A DNA stretch of 12,033 nucleotides from Anaerolineae bacterium. GTDB taxonomy: Bacteria; Chloroflexota; Anaerolineae; JAFGEY01. Location of the stretch: the NCBI GenBank assembly GCA_016931365.1, contig JAFGEY010000158.1, forward strand, positions 1 to 12,033, given 5' to 3'. Shown here piece after piece: positions 6,013 to 12,033 of this stretch (position 1 is its first letter; every line of letters starts with the position of its first letter). The notes below the pieces were generated by a model, which searched no databases, was not told where the DNA came from, and was given only the letters and a program-made list of their open reading frames with translations. The translations under genes and the position numbers were made by a program.

Positions 6013-7026
6013 ATGACTTTTCAACCCTATCTGGAACGCCATTTGCCCGTGTTGGAAACTGAACTGCGCCGGGCCTTGACTCTGTCGCAGGAGACGTTCG
6101 CCCCTCTGTACGGTATGATGCAGTACCATATGGGGTGGCTCGACGAACGCCTGAACCGGGCAGAAGCCTCACAAGGCAAGCGGCTGCGCCCGGTTTTCTG
6201 TATGTTGGCCTGTGAAGCCGTGGGTGGGCACATCGATCGCGTCCTGCCGGCCGCGGCAGCAATCGAAATTCTGCACAACTTTTCATTGATCCACGACGAC
6301 ATTCAAGATAACAGCGCTACACGGCGGCATCGCAAGACCGTCTGGACGTTGTGGGGCCTTGCCCACGGCATCAATGCTGGCGACGCCATGTTTGCGCTTT
6401 CATTTCTGACCCTGGGGCAGTTGCAAGAGCGCGGCGTGCCCGCGCCGACCATTCTGCGTGCGCAACGCCTCTTTACCGAGACCTGCATTGCCCTGACCGA
6501 AGGGCAGTATTTGGACATGGACTTTGAAACACGCACCGAGATCGCCGTCGACGAATACGTGCGGATGATCCGCAACAAGACGGCAGCGCTGATCGCTTGC
6601 GCGATGCGCCTGGGCGCACTCATCGGCGGCGCCGACGAAGAGACTGCGGCCCGCTACGCCGGGTTTGGCGAGAACCTGGGACTGGCCTTCCAGGTCATTG
6701 ATGATGTGTTGGGCATCTGGGGCGACGAATCGCACACCGGCAAATCGACCTCTTTGGACATTTTGGCGCGGAAAAAAACCCTGCCGGTGATCTATGCGCT
6801 GGACGTGCCGGACCTGCGCGCCTTCTATGCCCAAGAAACGTTGACCGAGCAGGACGTAGCCCGCGCCGTCGACATTTTGGAACGCCGAGGCGCGCGTGCA
6901 TTTGCGACCCAAATCGCCCAAGAGTTTGCCGACCAGGCCGTCGAATGCCTGGCGGGGATGCCAACCTCTCCGGCCCACCAAGCTATTCTCGACCTGGGAC
7001 AGTCGCTGCTGGGACGCAAATTCTGA
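6013..7026 (+). CDS. Polyprenyl (geranylgeranyl-like) diphosphate synthase
   Basis: A 337-residue all-helical isoprenyl synthase that condenses isopentenyl diphosphate with allylic diphosphates. The first aspartate-rich motif is D95-D-I-Q-D99 followed by R104 R105. The second is D230-D-V-L-G-I-W-G-D238, with G243-K-S downstream. GKRLRP at residues 55-60 is the diphosphate-binding segment. Chain length: Phe90 is five residues before the DDxxD motif and there is no two-residue insertion in that motif, the arrangement of type I (archaeal-style) GGPP synthases; the product is thus probably C15-C20, by inference. GAGGA at 6002-6006 lies 6 nt before the ATG. It is monocistronic from the promoter at 5909-5937, as thiI downstream has its own. 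It could supply carotenoid, quinone or carrier-lipid synthesis; no neighbouring gene settles this. Confidence 0.9.
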   Translation: MTFQPYLERHLPVLETELRRALTLSQETFAPLYGMMQYHMGWLDERLNRAEASQGKRLRPVFCMLACEAVGGHIDRVLPAAAAIEILHNFSLIHDDIQDNSATRRHRKTVWTLWGLAHGINAGDAMFALSFLTLGQLQERGVPAPTILRAQRLFTETCIALTEGQYLDMDFETRTEIAVDEYVRMIRNKTAALIACAMRLGALIGGADEETAARYAGFGENLGLAFQVIDDVLGIWGDESHTGKSTSLDILARKKTLPVIYALDVPDLRAFYAQETLTEQDVARAVDILERRGARAFATQIAQEFADQAVECLAGMPTSPAHQAILDLGQSLLGRKF

Positions 7027-7044
7027 GATCGCTGAAAAACCTCA

Positions 7045-7076
7045 ACGCAAAGGCGCATCAAACCGGAGGTTTGCGT
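7045..7076 (+). other. Small hairpins after the prenyl synthase gene
   Basis: CAAACC (7059-7064), loop GGA, GGTTTG (7068-7073) forms a compact stem. A competing longer-range stem pairs ACGCAAA (7045-7051) with TTTGCGT (7070-7076). A short T-run (7085-7088) follows 12 bases after. This may be a weak terminator for the gene ending at 7026; it is not a strong one. Confidence 0.35.
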
Positions 7077-7126
7077 CGCCAAGCTTTTACAATTAAAAAC
7101 AGAATTTTGCTACGAATGGATCGGTT

Positions 7127-7155
7127 TTGTCTTTTACCATTGCGTGTGCTAGAAT
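7127..7155 (+). promoter_or_regulatory. Sigma70-type promoter for thiI
   Basis: TTGTCT (7127-7132) and TAGAAT (7150-7155) are 17 bp apart; the -10 box matches at five of six positions and the -35 at four. Transcription would begin near 7162, after the in-frame ATG at 7156, which supports GTG 7180 as the real start of the gene. Confidence 0.55.
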
Positions 7156-7166
7156 ATGGGCAACTC

Positions 7167-7173
7167 GGAGGAG
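7167..7173 (+). promoter_or_regulatory. Ribosome binding site deciding the thiI start
   Basis: GGAGGAG is followed by six bases and GTG 7180. ATG 7156 in the same frame has no Shine-Dalgarno site and directly abuts the predicted -10 box. Confidence 0.8.
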
Positions 7174-7179
7174 ACGCAC

Positions 7180-8298
7180 GTGAGCCTGATCCTGGTTCGT
7201 TATGTGGGCGAAATTGGCATCAAAGGCAAAAATCGACACTTGTTCGTCAAGCGGTTACGCCGCAACATGCGCGATGCGCTGCGCAAGAGCGATCTCCGGG
7301 GCAGCGTATGGAGCGATGGGCAGCGCATATTTGTAGAGGTTGATGATTCGGCGCTTGCCCGGGCGACCCAGGCGCTCCGGCGCGTGTTCGGCATCGCCTC
7401 ACTCAGCCCGGTAGAACGCGTGCCCTCGGACATCGATGCGCTGTGCGAGGCCGCGCTCCAGATCGCCGCACGCATCGACCTTAAACCGCCGACGACTTTT
7501 CGGGTGCAAACCCGCCGCGCCGACAAAACCTTTCCACTCACCTCTCCCGAGATCAGCCGCCAGGTCGGCGGCGCGGTTTACGAGACCACCCGCGCCCCGG
7601 TCGATCTGTCCAACAACGCCGATATGACCATCGGCGTCGAAGTGCGCGCGGAAGGCGCCTTTATCTTTGGCGAGATCATCCCCGGCGAAGGAGGGATGCC
7701 CCTCGGCTCGCAAGGCCGCGTCTTTGTGCTGCTCTCCGGCGGCATCGATTCGCCCGTCGCTGCCTGGCTGATGATGCGCCGTGGCTGCGGGATCATCCCC
7801 ATTTTCTGGGCTCAAAACGAGATCGAACGAGCCAAAGTGCTCCAAAACTGTGCGGTGCTCAGCGGGTGGTCGTTCGGTTGGGAGATCAAGCCGATCATCC
7901 TCGATCACAACGAACTGATGACGCCGATCGTCGATCGGCTGCACGAGATTGGCGAAGAACGATGGTCGTGCATCTTGTGCAAGCGCGCGATGCTCGCCCA
8001 AGCCGCTGAATTGGCCCCCCGATATGGCGTCCAGGCGCTGGTGATGGGCGACAGCCTGGGTCAGGTCGCCAGCCAGACGCTCAACAATATAGCGACAATT
8101 TCATGGGGCACCGATCTCCCCATTTTGCGCCCGCTGATCGCTTGCGACAAGCAAGACATCATGACTCTAGCCCGGCGCATCGGCACTTTTGATGTGTCGA
8201 TCCAGGATGCGCTTTCGTGCGCCTATGTGCCCGACCGCCCGATCACCAACGCCGACCGCGACCGCCTGCAAGTGATCGTCGCACGGCTAAAGGAATAA
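7180..8298 (+). CDS. thiI: tRNA 4-thiouridine synthase / thiamin sulfur-transfer protein ThiI (no rhodanese domain)
   Basis: A 372-residue enzyme that adenylates U8 of tRNA and inserts sulfur to make s4U; in many bacteria it also serves thiamin thiazole synthesis. Order of domains: N-terminal ferredoxin-like/THUMP region (to about residue 160, with VRYVGEIGIKGKNR at the start), then the PP-loop ATPase with SGGIDSP at 186-192. Cys264 and Cys267 (SCILCKR), the MGDSLGQVASQTLNN block and Cys347 in SCAYVPDRP follow; the last sits where the catalytic Cys344 of E. coli ThiI is expected. It stops soon after, so the C-terminal rhodanese domain of E. coli (482 residues in total) is missing. Sulfur must come from a separate cysteine desulfurase, as in Bacillus. 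The start is GTG 7180. The stop codon overlaps the ribosome site of the next gene. Confidence 0.92.
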   Translation: MSLILVRYVGEIGIKGKNRHLFVKRLRRNMRDALRKSDLRGSVWSDGQRIFVEVDDSALARATQALRRVFGIASLSPVERVPSDIDALCEAALQIAARIDLKPPTTFRVQTRRADKTFPLTSPEISRQVGGAVYETTRAPVDLSNNADMTIGVEVRAEGAFIFGEIIPGEGGMPLGSQGRVFVLLSGGIDSPVAAWLMMRRGCGIIPIFWAQNEIERAKVLQNCAVLSGWSFGWEIKPIILDHNELMTPIVDRLHEIGEERWSCILCKRAMLAQAAELAPRYGVQALVMGDSLGQVASQTLNNIATISWGTDLPILRPLIACDKQDIMTLARRIGTFDVSIQDALSCAYVPDRPITNADRDRLQVIVARLKE

Positions 8299-8308
8299 GG
8301 AGCGCTCT

Positions 8309-9106
8309 ATGCGTCGACTGTGGATCATCGCCACGCTCGTTTTGATATTCGTCCTTGTTGGATGCAACAAGCCTGCCGCAGTCGAGGGCTTTACCGACCT
8401 GGCCAAAAAGATCAAGGCCGACCCCGAAGGCTATAACGGGCAGACTGTGACCCTGATCGGCTATTTCCGTGCCCAAGACCTGCTCGATGAGGTTAAGCCC
8501 GGCTTTCCGCCCACCAACGATAGAATTAACGACTGGGTGATCAAGGACAACTCGGCGGCCATCTATGTTGCTGCCAGCCGACTGCTCCCCTTTCCCATCA
8601 GCTCGCAAGACATCTGGCGCAAGGTCAAGGTAACAGGCACTGTCGCACTTTTCGATGCCCGCAGCAGCGGCTTTATGCCTTACATCGTGCCTCAGAGCAT
8701 CGAAACCGCTGGCCGCGCTTATGACTATGATCTGCTCTCCAACGGAGTGATCGTTGCCATACACCGTTTTGGCGGCCCGGAAAAACTCGATCACCACATC
8801 TATCTCTACGACAACCGTAAACTGGTGGTCTTTGACAATGTCACTGGCTGGAAGGCATCGCTCCAACTCAAAGAGTTCGAGATGCGCGAGTGGGATAAAA
8901 CGTTTACAAAGCTGGACTTTTTCAACTTGAGCCCAATCGTCGGCGAGACGTGCCGGGGCTGCATCCAGTATCACATCGTGGCACTGGACACCAAACGCCA
9001 GGCCCCATACGATGTTATCCTGTACGAGGGCAGCGTTCCGGCCAATTTAGAGGCGTACATCAAACAGGTCATCGAAAAAACGGGCCAAGCCCAAGCAATC
9101 CAGTAA
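8309..9106 (+). CDS. Predicted lipoprotein with OB-fold-like domain, function unknown
   Basis: A 265-residue protein with a lipoprotein signal: MRRLW, a hydrophobic run, then the lipobox LVGC with Cys19 as the lipidated residue. The mature protein would be anchored outside the membrane. Residues 38-130 (DPEGYNGQTVTLIGYF..., ...VKVTGTV) look like a small beta-barrel of the OB/DUF4131-like kind, where the first strand follows 'Y.GQTVTLIG'. Residues 140-260 form a second mixed domain containing a CxxC pair (Cys215, Cys218, in ETCRGC). I do not recognise a family for it. AAGGAG at 8297-8302 overlaps the thiI stop codon and lies 6 nt before ATG 8309, so the two genes are surely co-transcribed and translationally coupled. 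Whether that reflects a shared role is unknown. A strong terminator follows. Confidence 0.85.
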   Translation: MRRLWIIATLVLIFVLVGCNKPAAVEGFTDLAKKIKADPEGYNGQTVTLIGYFRAQDLLDEVKPGFPPTNDRINDWVIKDNSAAIYVAASRLLPFPISSQDIWRKVKVTGTVALFDARSSGFMPYIVPQSIETAGRAYDYDLLSNGVIVAIHRFGGPEKLDHHIYLYDNRKLVVFDNVTGWKASLQLKEFEMREWDKTFTKLDFFNLSPIVGETCRGCIQYHIVALDTKRQAPYDVILYEGSVPANLEAYIKQVIEKTGQAQAIQ

Positions 9107-9143
9107 ATATGAGTCTGAGCCAATCCAGAGTTGCTGCACAGAA

Positions 9144-9184
9144 AAGCGGCGGGCCATTGCTGGCCCGCCGCTTGTTCTTTTTTT
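9144..9184. terminator. Intrinsic terminator, probably bidirectional
   Basis: AAGCGGCGGGCC (9144-9155) pairs perfectly with GGCCCGCCGCTT (9162-9173) around a 6-base loop. On + it is followed by GTTC and seven Ts (9178-9184), ending the thiI-lipoprotein transcript. On minus the stem is followed by TTCTG, giving a four-T run with the end of the stem, so it may also stop the converging nth transcript that ends at 9196. Confidence 0.9.
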
Positions 9185-9195
9185 GCGCCAACTGC

Positions 9196-9873
9196 TCACT
9201 CGACGCTTTGCACACGTCCAAAATCGCACAGATTGCGCAACGTGCAAATCTCACAGCGTGGCTTGCGCGCCGCGCACACCTCCCGCCCGTGACGGATCAG
9301 GTTCAGGTGCAAGGCGTAAAAAGTCTCCGGCGGCATTACGGTCTCAAAAACCTCGTGCGCCTGCTCCCGGCCGACCTTGGGCCCGATCAACCCGATGCGC
9401 CCGGTCACGCGATGTACGTGCGTATCGACCGGAAAGGCCGGCCGCCCCAGCGAAAACAGCAGCACAATCGCCGCCGTCTTGGGTCCCACACCCTTGATCC
9501 CGGTCAACCAGGCTTTCGCCTCTTTGAGAGGCAAATCGCGCAAAAAGTCGAGCGATAACTCGCCGCGCTCCGCACTCATCTGCCGCAGCGCGCGCTGGAT
9601 CGATGGCGCTTTGTGGTTTGCCAGACCCGCCGTGCGGATCGACGCCTTGAGGTCGTCCAGGTCGGCGTCGCGCACCGCCTCCCAGGTGGGAAAACGCGCC
9701 CGCAACCCGGCGAAGGCCCGGTCGCGGTTCACGTCGTTGGTGTTTTGTGACAGAATCGTCGAAACCAGCTCGCTGATCGGGTCCATGTGGGATCGCCACT
9801 GCGGTTCGCCATAAATCTGAATCAACTGGCGGTGCACCGCCAGGCCGCGCTCCCTCAGCGTATCGTCGATCAT
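9196..9873 (-). CDS. nth: Endonuclease III (DNA glycosylase / AP lyase)
   Basis: A 225-residue base-excision repair enzyme removing oxidised pyrimidines. The helix-hairpin-helix is GIKGVGPKTAAIVLL, with Lys132 as the expected Schiff-base lysine, and Asp150 (FPVDTHVHRV) as the catalytic aspartate. LSQNTND (41-47) is the substrate-pocket segment. The iron-sulfur cluster ligands are complete: Cys200-x6-Cys207-x2-Cys210-x5-Cys216. Length is normal. ATG 9873 is 6 bp after the stop of the S9 peptidase gene, with only a weak purine stretch as ribosome site, so it is probably translated by coupling within that operon. The MutY/8-oxoG-specific alternatives are less likely because there is no C-terminal extension. 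Confidence 0.92.
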   Translation of the reverse strand: MIDDTLRERGLAVHRQLIQIYGEPQWRSHMDPISELVSTILSQNTNDVNRDRAFAGLRARFPTWEAVRDADLDDLKASIRTAGLANHKAPSIQRALRQMSAERGELSLDFLRDLPLKEAKAWLTGIKGVGPKTAAIVLLFSLGRPAFPVDTHVHRVTGRIGLIGPKVGREQAHEVFETVMPPETFYALHLNLIRHGREVCAARKPRCEICTLRNLCDFGRVQSVE

Positions 9874-9879
9874 GATTCT

Positions 9880-11868
9880 CTATGCCTTGATATGCCGATC
9901 GAACCAGCCGACGATACGCGTCAGGCGATCCACACGGTGCTCCGGCTCACCGCTGCGCGACAGTTCGTGCCCTTCGCGCGGGTAGCGCACAAAAGTCACC
10001 TCGCGCCCCAGGCGCTTGAGCGCGGCATACAACTGCTCGCCGTCGCTGATCGGCACGCGAAAGTCCTGTTCGCTGTGCAGGATGAGCAGTGGCGTCTCGA
10101 TCTGCTCGACGTAGGCCAGCGGCGAATGCTGCCACAGCACATCCGCATCTTCCCAGGGAGTGACATCAAACTCATCCTCGATAAAGAGCGGAATGTCGGT
10201 GACGCCGTAAAAGCTGACCAGGTTGTACACCCCGCGTTGGCTGGCCGCGGCCTTAAAGCGCCGGTCGTGGCCGATGATCCAGACCGTCATAAAGCCGCCG
10301 TAAGAGCCGCCGGTGATCGCCAGCCTGGTCTCATCGACGATGCCGCGTTTGATCAGCCCATCGACGCCGGCCAAAATGTCGCTGGCATCCTCTTCGCCCC
10401 AACGTCGGTGAATCACGTCGCGGAAGGCCAGGCCGTACCCGTCGGAGCCGCGTGGATTGCAGAAAAAGACAATATACCCCGCCCCGGCGATGCACTGAAA
10501 CTCGTGCCAAAAGGTGTTGCCCCACATCGCGTGTGGCCCGCCGTGGACTTGGACTGCCAGCGGGTGCTTGCTCCGGGGATCAAAGCCGGGCGGCGCCATC
10601 ATCCAGCCCTGGATGCGCGTGCCGTCGGGACGGGTGTAGCGCACCTCTTCGGGGATGCTCAACCACCGCTTGGACAAAAACTCGGCATTGACCTCGGTCA
10701 AGCGCTGTTCGTCTTGCCCGTCAAGATCGGAGGCATATAAATCGCTCGGAATGTCGGGCGCGGTGACGGTATAGGCCAGGCGATCGGCGGCAAGGTCGAA
10801 TCCGGTGACGGCGCGCGCACCGCTCACCACCTGGACGGCCTCGCCGTCGAGCGAGACGCGATGGACGCCCACACTGCCCCACCAGCCGTAGGTGAAATAG
10901 AGGCGTTGGCCGTCGCCGGCCCACTTGACATCGATCACATTGGCATCGAGCGCAGCAGTAAGCACTCTCGGCTCGCCGCCCGCCGCCGGAATCAGGGCGA
11001 CATCGGTATTCTGCGCCGACACGCGCTGCTCGGGCGAGGTCAGGTAAGCGATCCACGCGCCGTCGGGCGAAGGCCGGGGATGGCTGTGCGTGCCCGGTGC
11101 GGCGACGATCACCTCCGGTTCGGCGATTCCATCTTTGCGCAGCGGAATGCGCACCACATCCGACGGAAATTCGTGGCCCAGGCTGGCCGGATCGCGGTTG
11201 ACCGTGGTCAGGATGGCCTCATTGCCCGCCCAAACCGGCGCGCCCCAGACGCGATCACCGTCGGTGATGCGCTGTGGCTTTTTCTCATCCAGGCCGATCA
11301 CATAGATGTGGGGGTAGCGATCGCCCAGAAAATCGGCGCCCGCGCGGTAAGGAAAGCGCGTGATCAGGCGCGGGTCGGCCAGCTTGTCGCGCTGCCGCTT
11401 GCGCTCTTCCTTCCAGGCTTTGCGCTCGTCGGGATCGTCCGGCGGGGCCGCGCCGCTCTCCTCAAAAGCACGCTCATCGGCGTCGACCGGTGAGTTAAAG
11501 GCGACGCGCATGCCGTCTGGCGACCAGGCTGGCGACGTGGCGCCGTTTTCCATCTTGGTCAACTGCCGCGCCTCACCGCCGTTAACGGAAATCACGTAAA
11601 CCTGGGGCTTGCCTTCGCGGGTCGAGACAAAGGCCAGCATGCGCCCATCGGGCGACCAGCGTGGTGCGCTGTCGCGATGCGTCCCGGCGGTGAACTGCTT
11701 GCAGGTCGTCCCATCGAGCAGCCAGATCGCACTGTGATAGGTGTTTTCGGTCCGGTCGACCGACAGGCGCGTAAAGGCGATCCATCCGCCGTCAGGGCTG
11801 AGCTGTGGATCGCTGATCGTCTCGATTTCGAAAAAGTCTTTGGGCGTCAAGGGGGAATGGTTCATCAT
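9880..11868 (-). CDS. S9 family prolyl oligopeptidase / acylaminoacyl-peptidase
   Basis: A 662-residue serine peptidase. Residues about 15-395 form a beta-propeller built from TolB-like (PD40) blades, seen as repeats of SPDG near 24, 72, 116 and 267. Residues about 405-662 are the alpha/beta-hydrolase domain: oxyanion segment VHGGPH (441-446), nucleophile Ser522 in GGSYGG, Asp602 (SEQDFRV) and His634 (REGHEL). The size and arrangement fit the acylaminoacyl-peptidase/oligopeptidase group, which cleaves short peptides from the N-terminal side; exact specificity is unknown. There is no signal peptide, so it is probably cytoplasmic. GGAGGT lies 5 nt before ATG 11868; the next codon is also ATG and would give one residue less. 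A lysine/arginine-rich stretch at 150-165 is an insertion between blades. It leads the operon, with nth following after 6 bp. Confidence 0.92.
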   Translation of the reverse strand: MMNHSPLTPKDFFEIETISDPQLSPDGGWIAFTRLSVDRTENTYHSAIWLLDGTTCKQFTAGTHRDSAPRWSPDGRMLAFVSTREGKPQVYVISVNGGEARQLTKMENGATSPAWSPDGMRVAFNSPVDADERAFEESGAAPPDDPDERKAWKEERKRQRDKLADPRLITRFPYRAGADFLGDRYPHIYVIGLDEKKPQRITDGDRVWGAPVWAGNEAILTTVNRDPASLGHEFPSDVVRIPLRKDGIAEPEVIVAAPGTHSHPRPSPDGAWIAYLTSPEQRVSAQNTDVALIPAAGGEPRVLTAALDANVIDVKWAGDGQRLYFTYGWWGSVGVHRVSLDGEAVQVVSGARAVTGFDLAADRLAYTVTAPDIPSDLYASDLDGQDEQRLTEVNAEFLSKRWLSIPEEVRYTRPDGTRIQGWMMAPPGFDPRSKHPLAVQVHGGPHAMWGNTFWHEFQCIAGAGYIVFFCNPRGSDGYGLAFRDVIHRRWGEEDASDILAGVDGLIKRGIVDETRLAITGGSYGGFMTVWIIGHDRRFKAAASQRGVYNLVSFYGVTDIPLFIEDEFDVTPWEDADVLWQHSPLAYVEQIETPLLILHSEQDFRVPISDGEQLYAALKRLGREVTFVRYPREGHELSRSGEPEHRVDRLTRIVGWFDRHIKA

Positions 11869-11909
11869 CGAACACCTCCAAATTCTGGATTAGAGTGAGC
11901 ACTGCGTCT

Positions 11910-11938
11910 ATTGTACCCATAAAGCCGCGCAAAGGCAA
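11910..11938 (-). promoter_or_regulatory. Sigma70-type promoter for the S9 peptidase-nth operon
   Basis: On the minus strand TTGCCT (11938-11933) and TACAAT (11915-11910) are 17 bp apart; the -10 box is near-perfect. The leader would be about 35 nt before ATG 11868. Confidence 0.7.
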
Positions 11939-11974
11939 CCTCAAATTTGACTCCCCTGAAAGAAGTCAATTTTA

Positions 11975-11990
11975 ACGCAGAGACGCAGAG
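11975..11990. repeat. Short tandem repeat ACGCAGAG x2
   Basis: Two exact copies of ACGCAGAG lie side by side, preceded by TTTTA and followed by AACACT. Just to the left, AAATTTGACT (11943-11952) and AGTCAATTTT (about 11964-11973) form an imperfect inverted repeat. The 'AACGCAGAGACGCAGAG' string resembles intergenic repeats I recall from several environmental bacteria. The rest of 11991-12033 holds nothing I can name. Confidence 0.5.
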
Positions 11991-12033
11991 AACACTAAAA
12001 TATCACAGGTTTTCTTGAACAACGTCAAAACTC

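Noticed and set aside
6400..6981. Minus-strand 193-codon frame inside the prenyl synthase gene
   Set aside because: The + strand gene has both aspartate-rich motifs in order; the antisense frame has no family features.
9787..11493. + strand open frames of 317 and 210 codons opposite the S9 peptidase
   Set aside because: The S9 peptidase on the other strand has a full catalytic triad and propeller repeats; these are shadow frames without ribosome sites or recognisable motifs.
11991..12033. A second minus-strand promoter at the right edge (TTGACG with TGATAT 17 bp on)
   Set aside because: The -10 match is poor (three of six) and the promoter at 11910-11938 is much better placed.
1..12033. CRISPR array, tRNA, rRNA, riboswitch or complete insertion sequence
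   Set aside because: I found no regularly spaced repeats, no cloverleaf, no conserved riboswitch core upstream of thiI or acpP, and no transposase.

Overview
This 12 kb window is bacterial chromosome. The gene set (an AcpP-type acyl carrier protein, a GGPP-like prenyl synthase, a ThiI without rhodanese, a [4Fe-4S] endonuclease III, an S9 peptidase and cytoplasmic sulfatases), the GC-rich coding DNA and the sigma70-type promoters with 17-bp spacers would fit Chloroflexota (Anaerolineae-like). That assignment is an inference: the window holds no rRNA or other phylogenetic marker.

Layout. (a) 1-2410 is an accessory, visibly AT-richer segment on the + strand. It holds the 3' end of an unidentified gene carrying an in-frame palindromic insert, an HNH-domain protein translationally coupled to it, two decayed C-terminal stubs of MmeI/Eco57I-like DNA methyltransferases, and between the stubs a YkgJ-type cysteine-cluster protein. 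This looks like an eroded defence or restriction-modification site. (b) 2487-5809 is a GC-rich minus-strand block: acyl carrier protein, then two type I sulfatases, with inverted repeats in both gaps. (c) 5810-6012 is a compact divergent promoter region. (d) 6013-9106 on the + strand holds the polyprenyl diphosphate synthase, then (from its own promoter) thiI coupled to a small lipoprotein gene, ending at a strong, probably bidirectional terminator. (e) 9196-11868 on the minus strand is a two-gene unit, S9 peptidase then nth, with a clear promoter upstream. (f) The right edge carries a short ACGCAGAG tandem repeat.

How the genes work together. The core genes are housekeeping: lipid and isoprenoid carrier metabolism, tRNA 4-thiouridine/thiamin sulfur transfer, base excision repair and peptide turnover. 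They form no single pathway. Several starts are better placed than the longest open frames suggest: GTG 7180 for thiI, ATG 5809 for acpP and GTG 3839 for the first sulfatase, each supported by a Shine-Dalgarno site. I see no convincing new system. The best candidates for one are the HNH protein with its coupled, truncated upstream partner, and the thiI-coupled lipoprotein.
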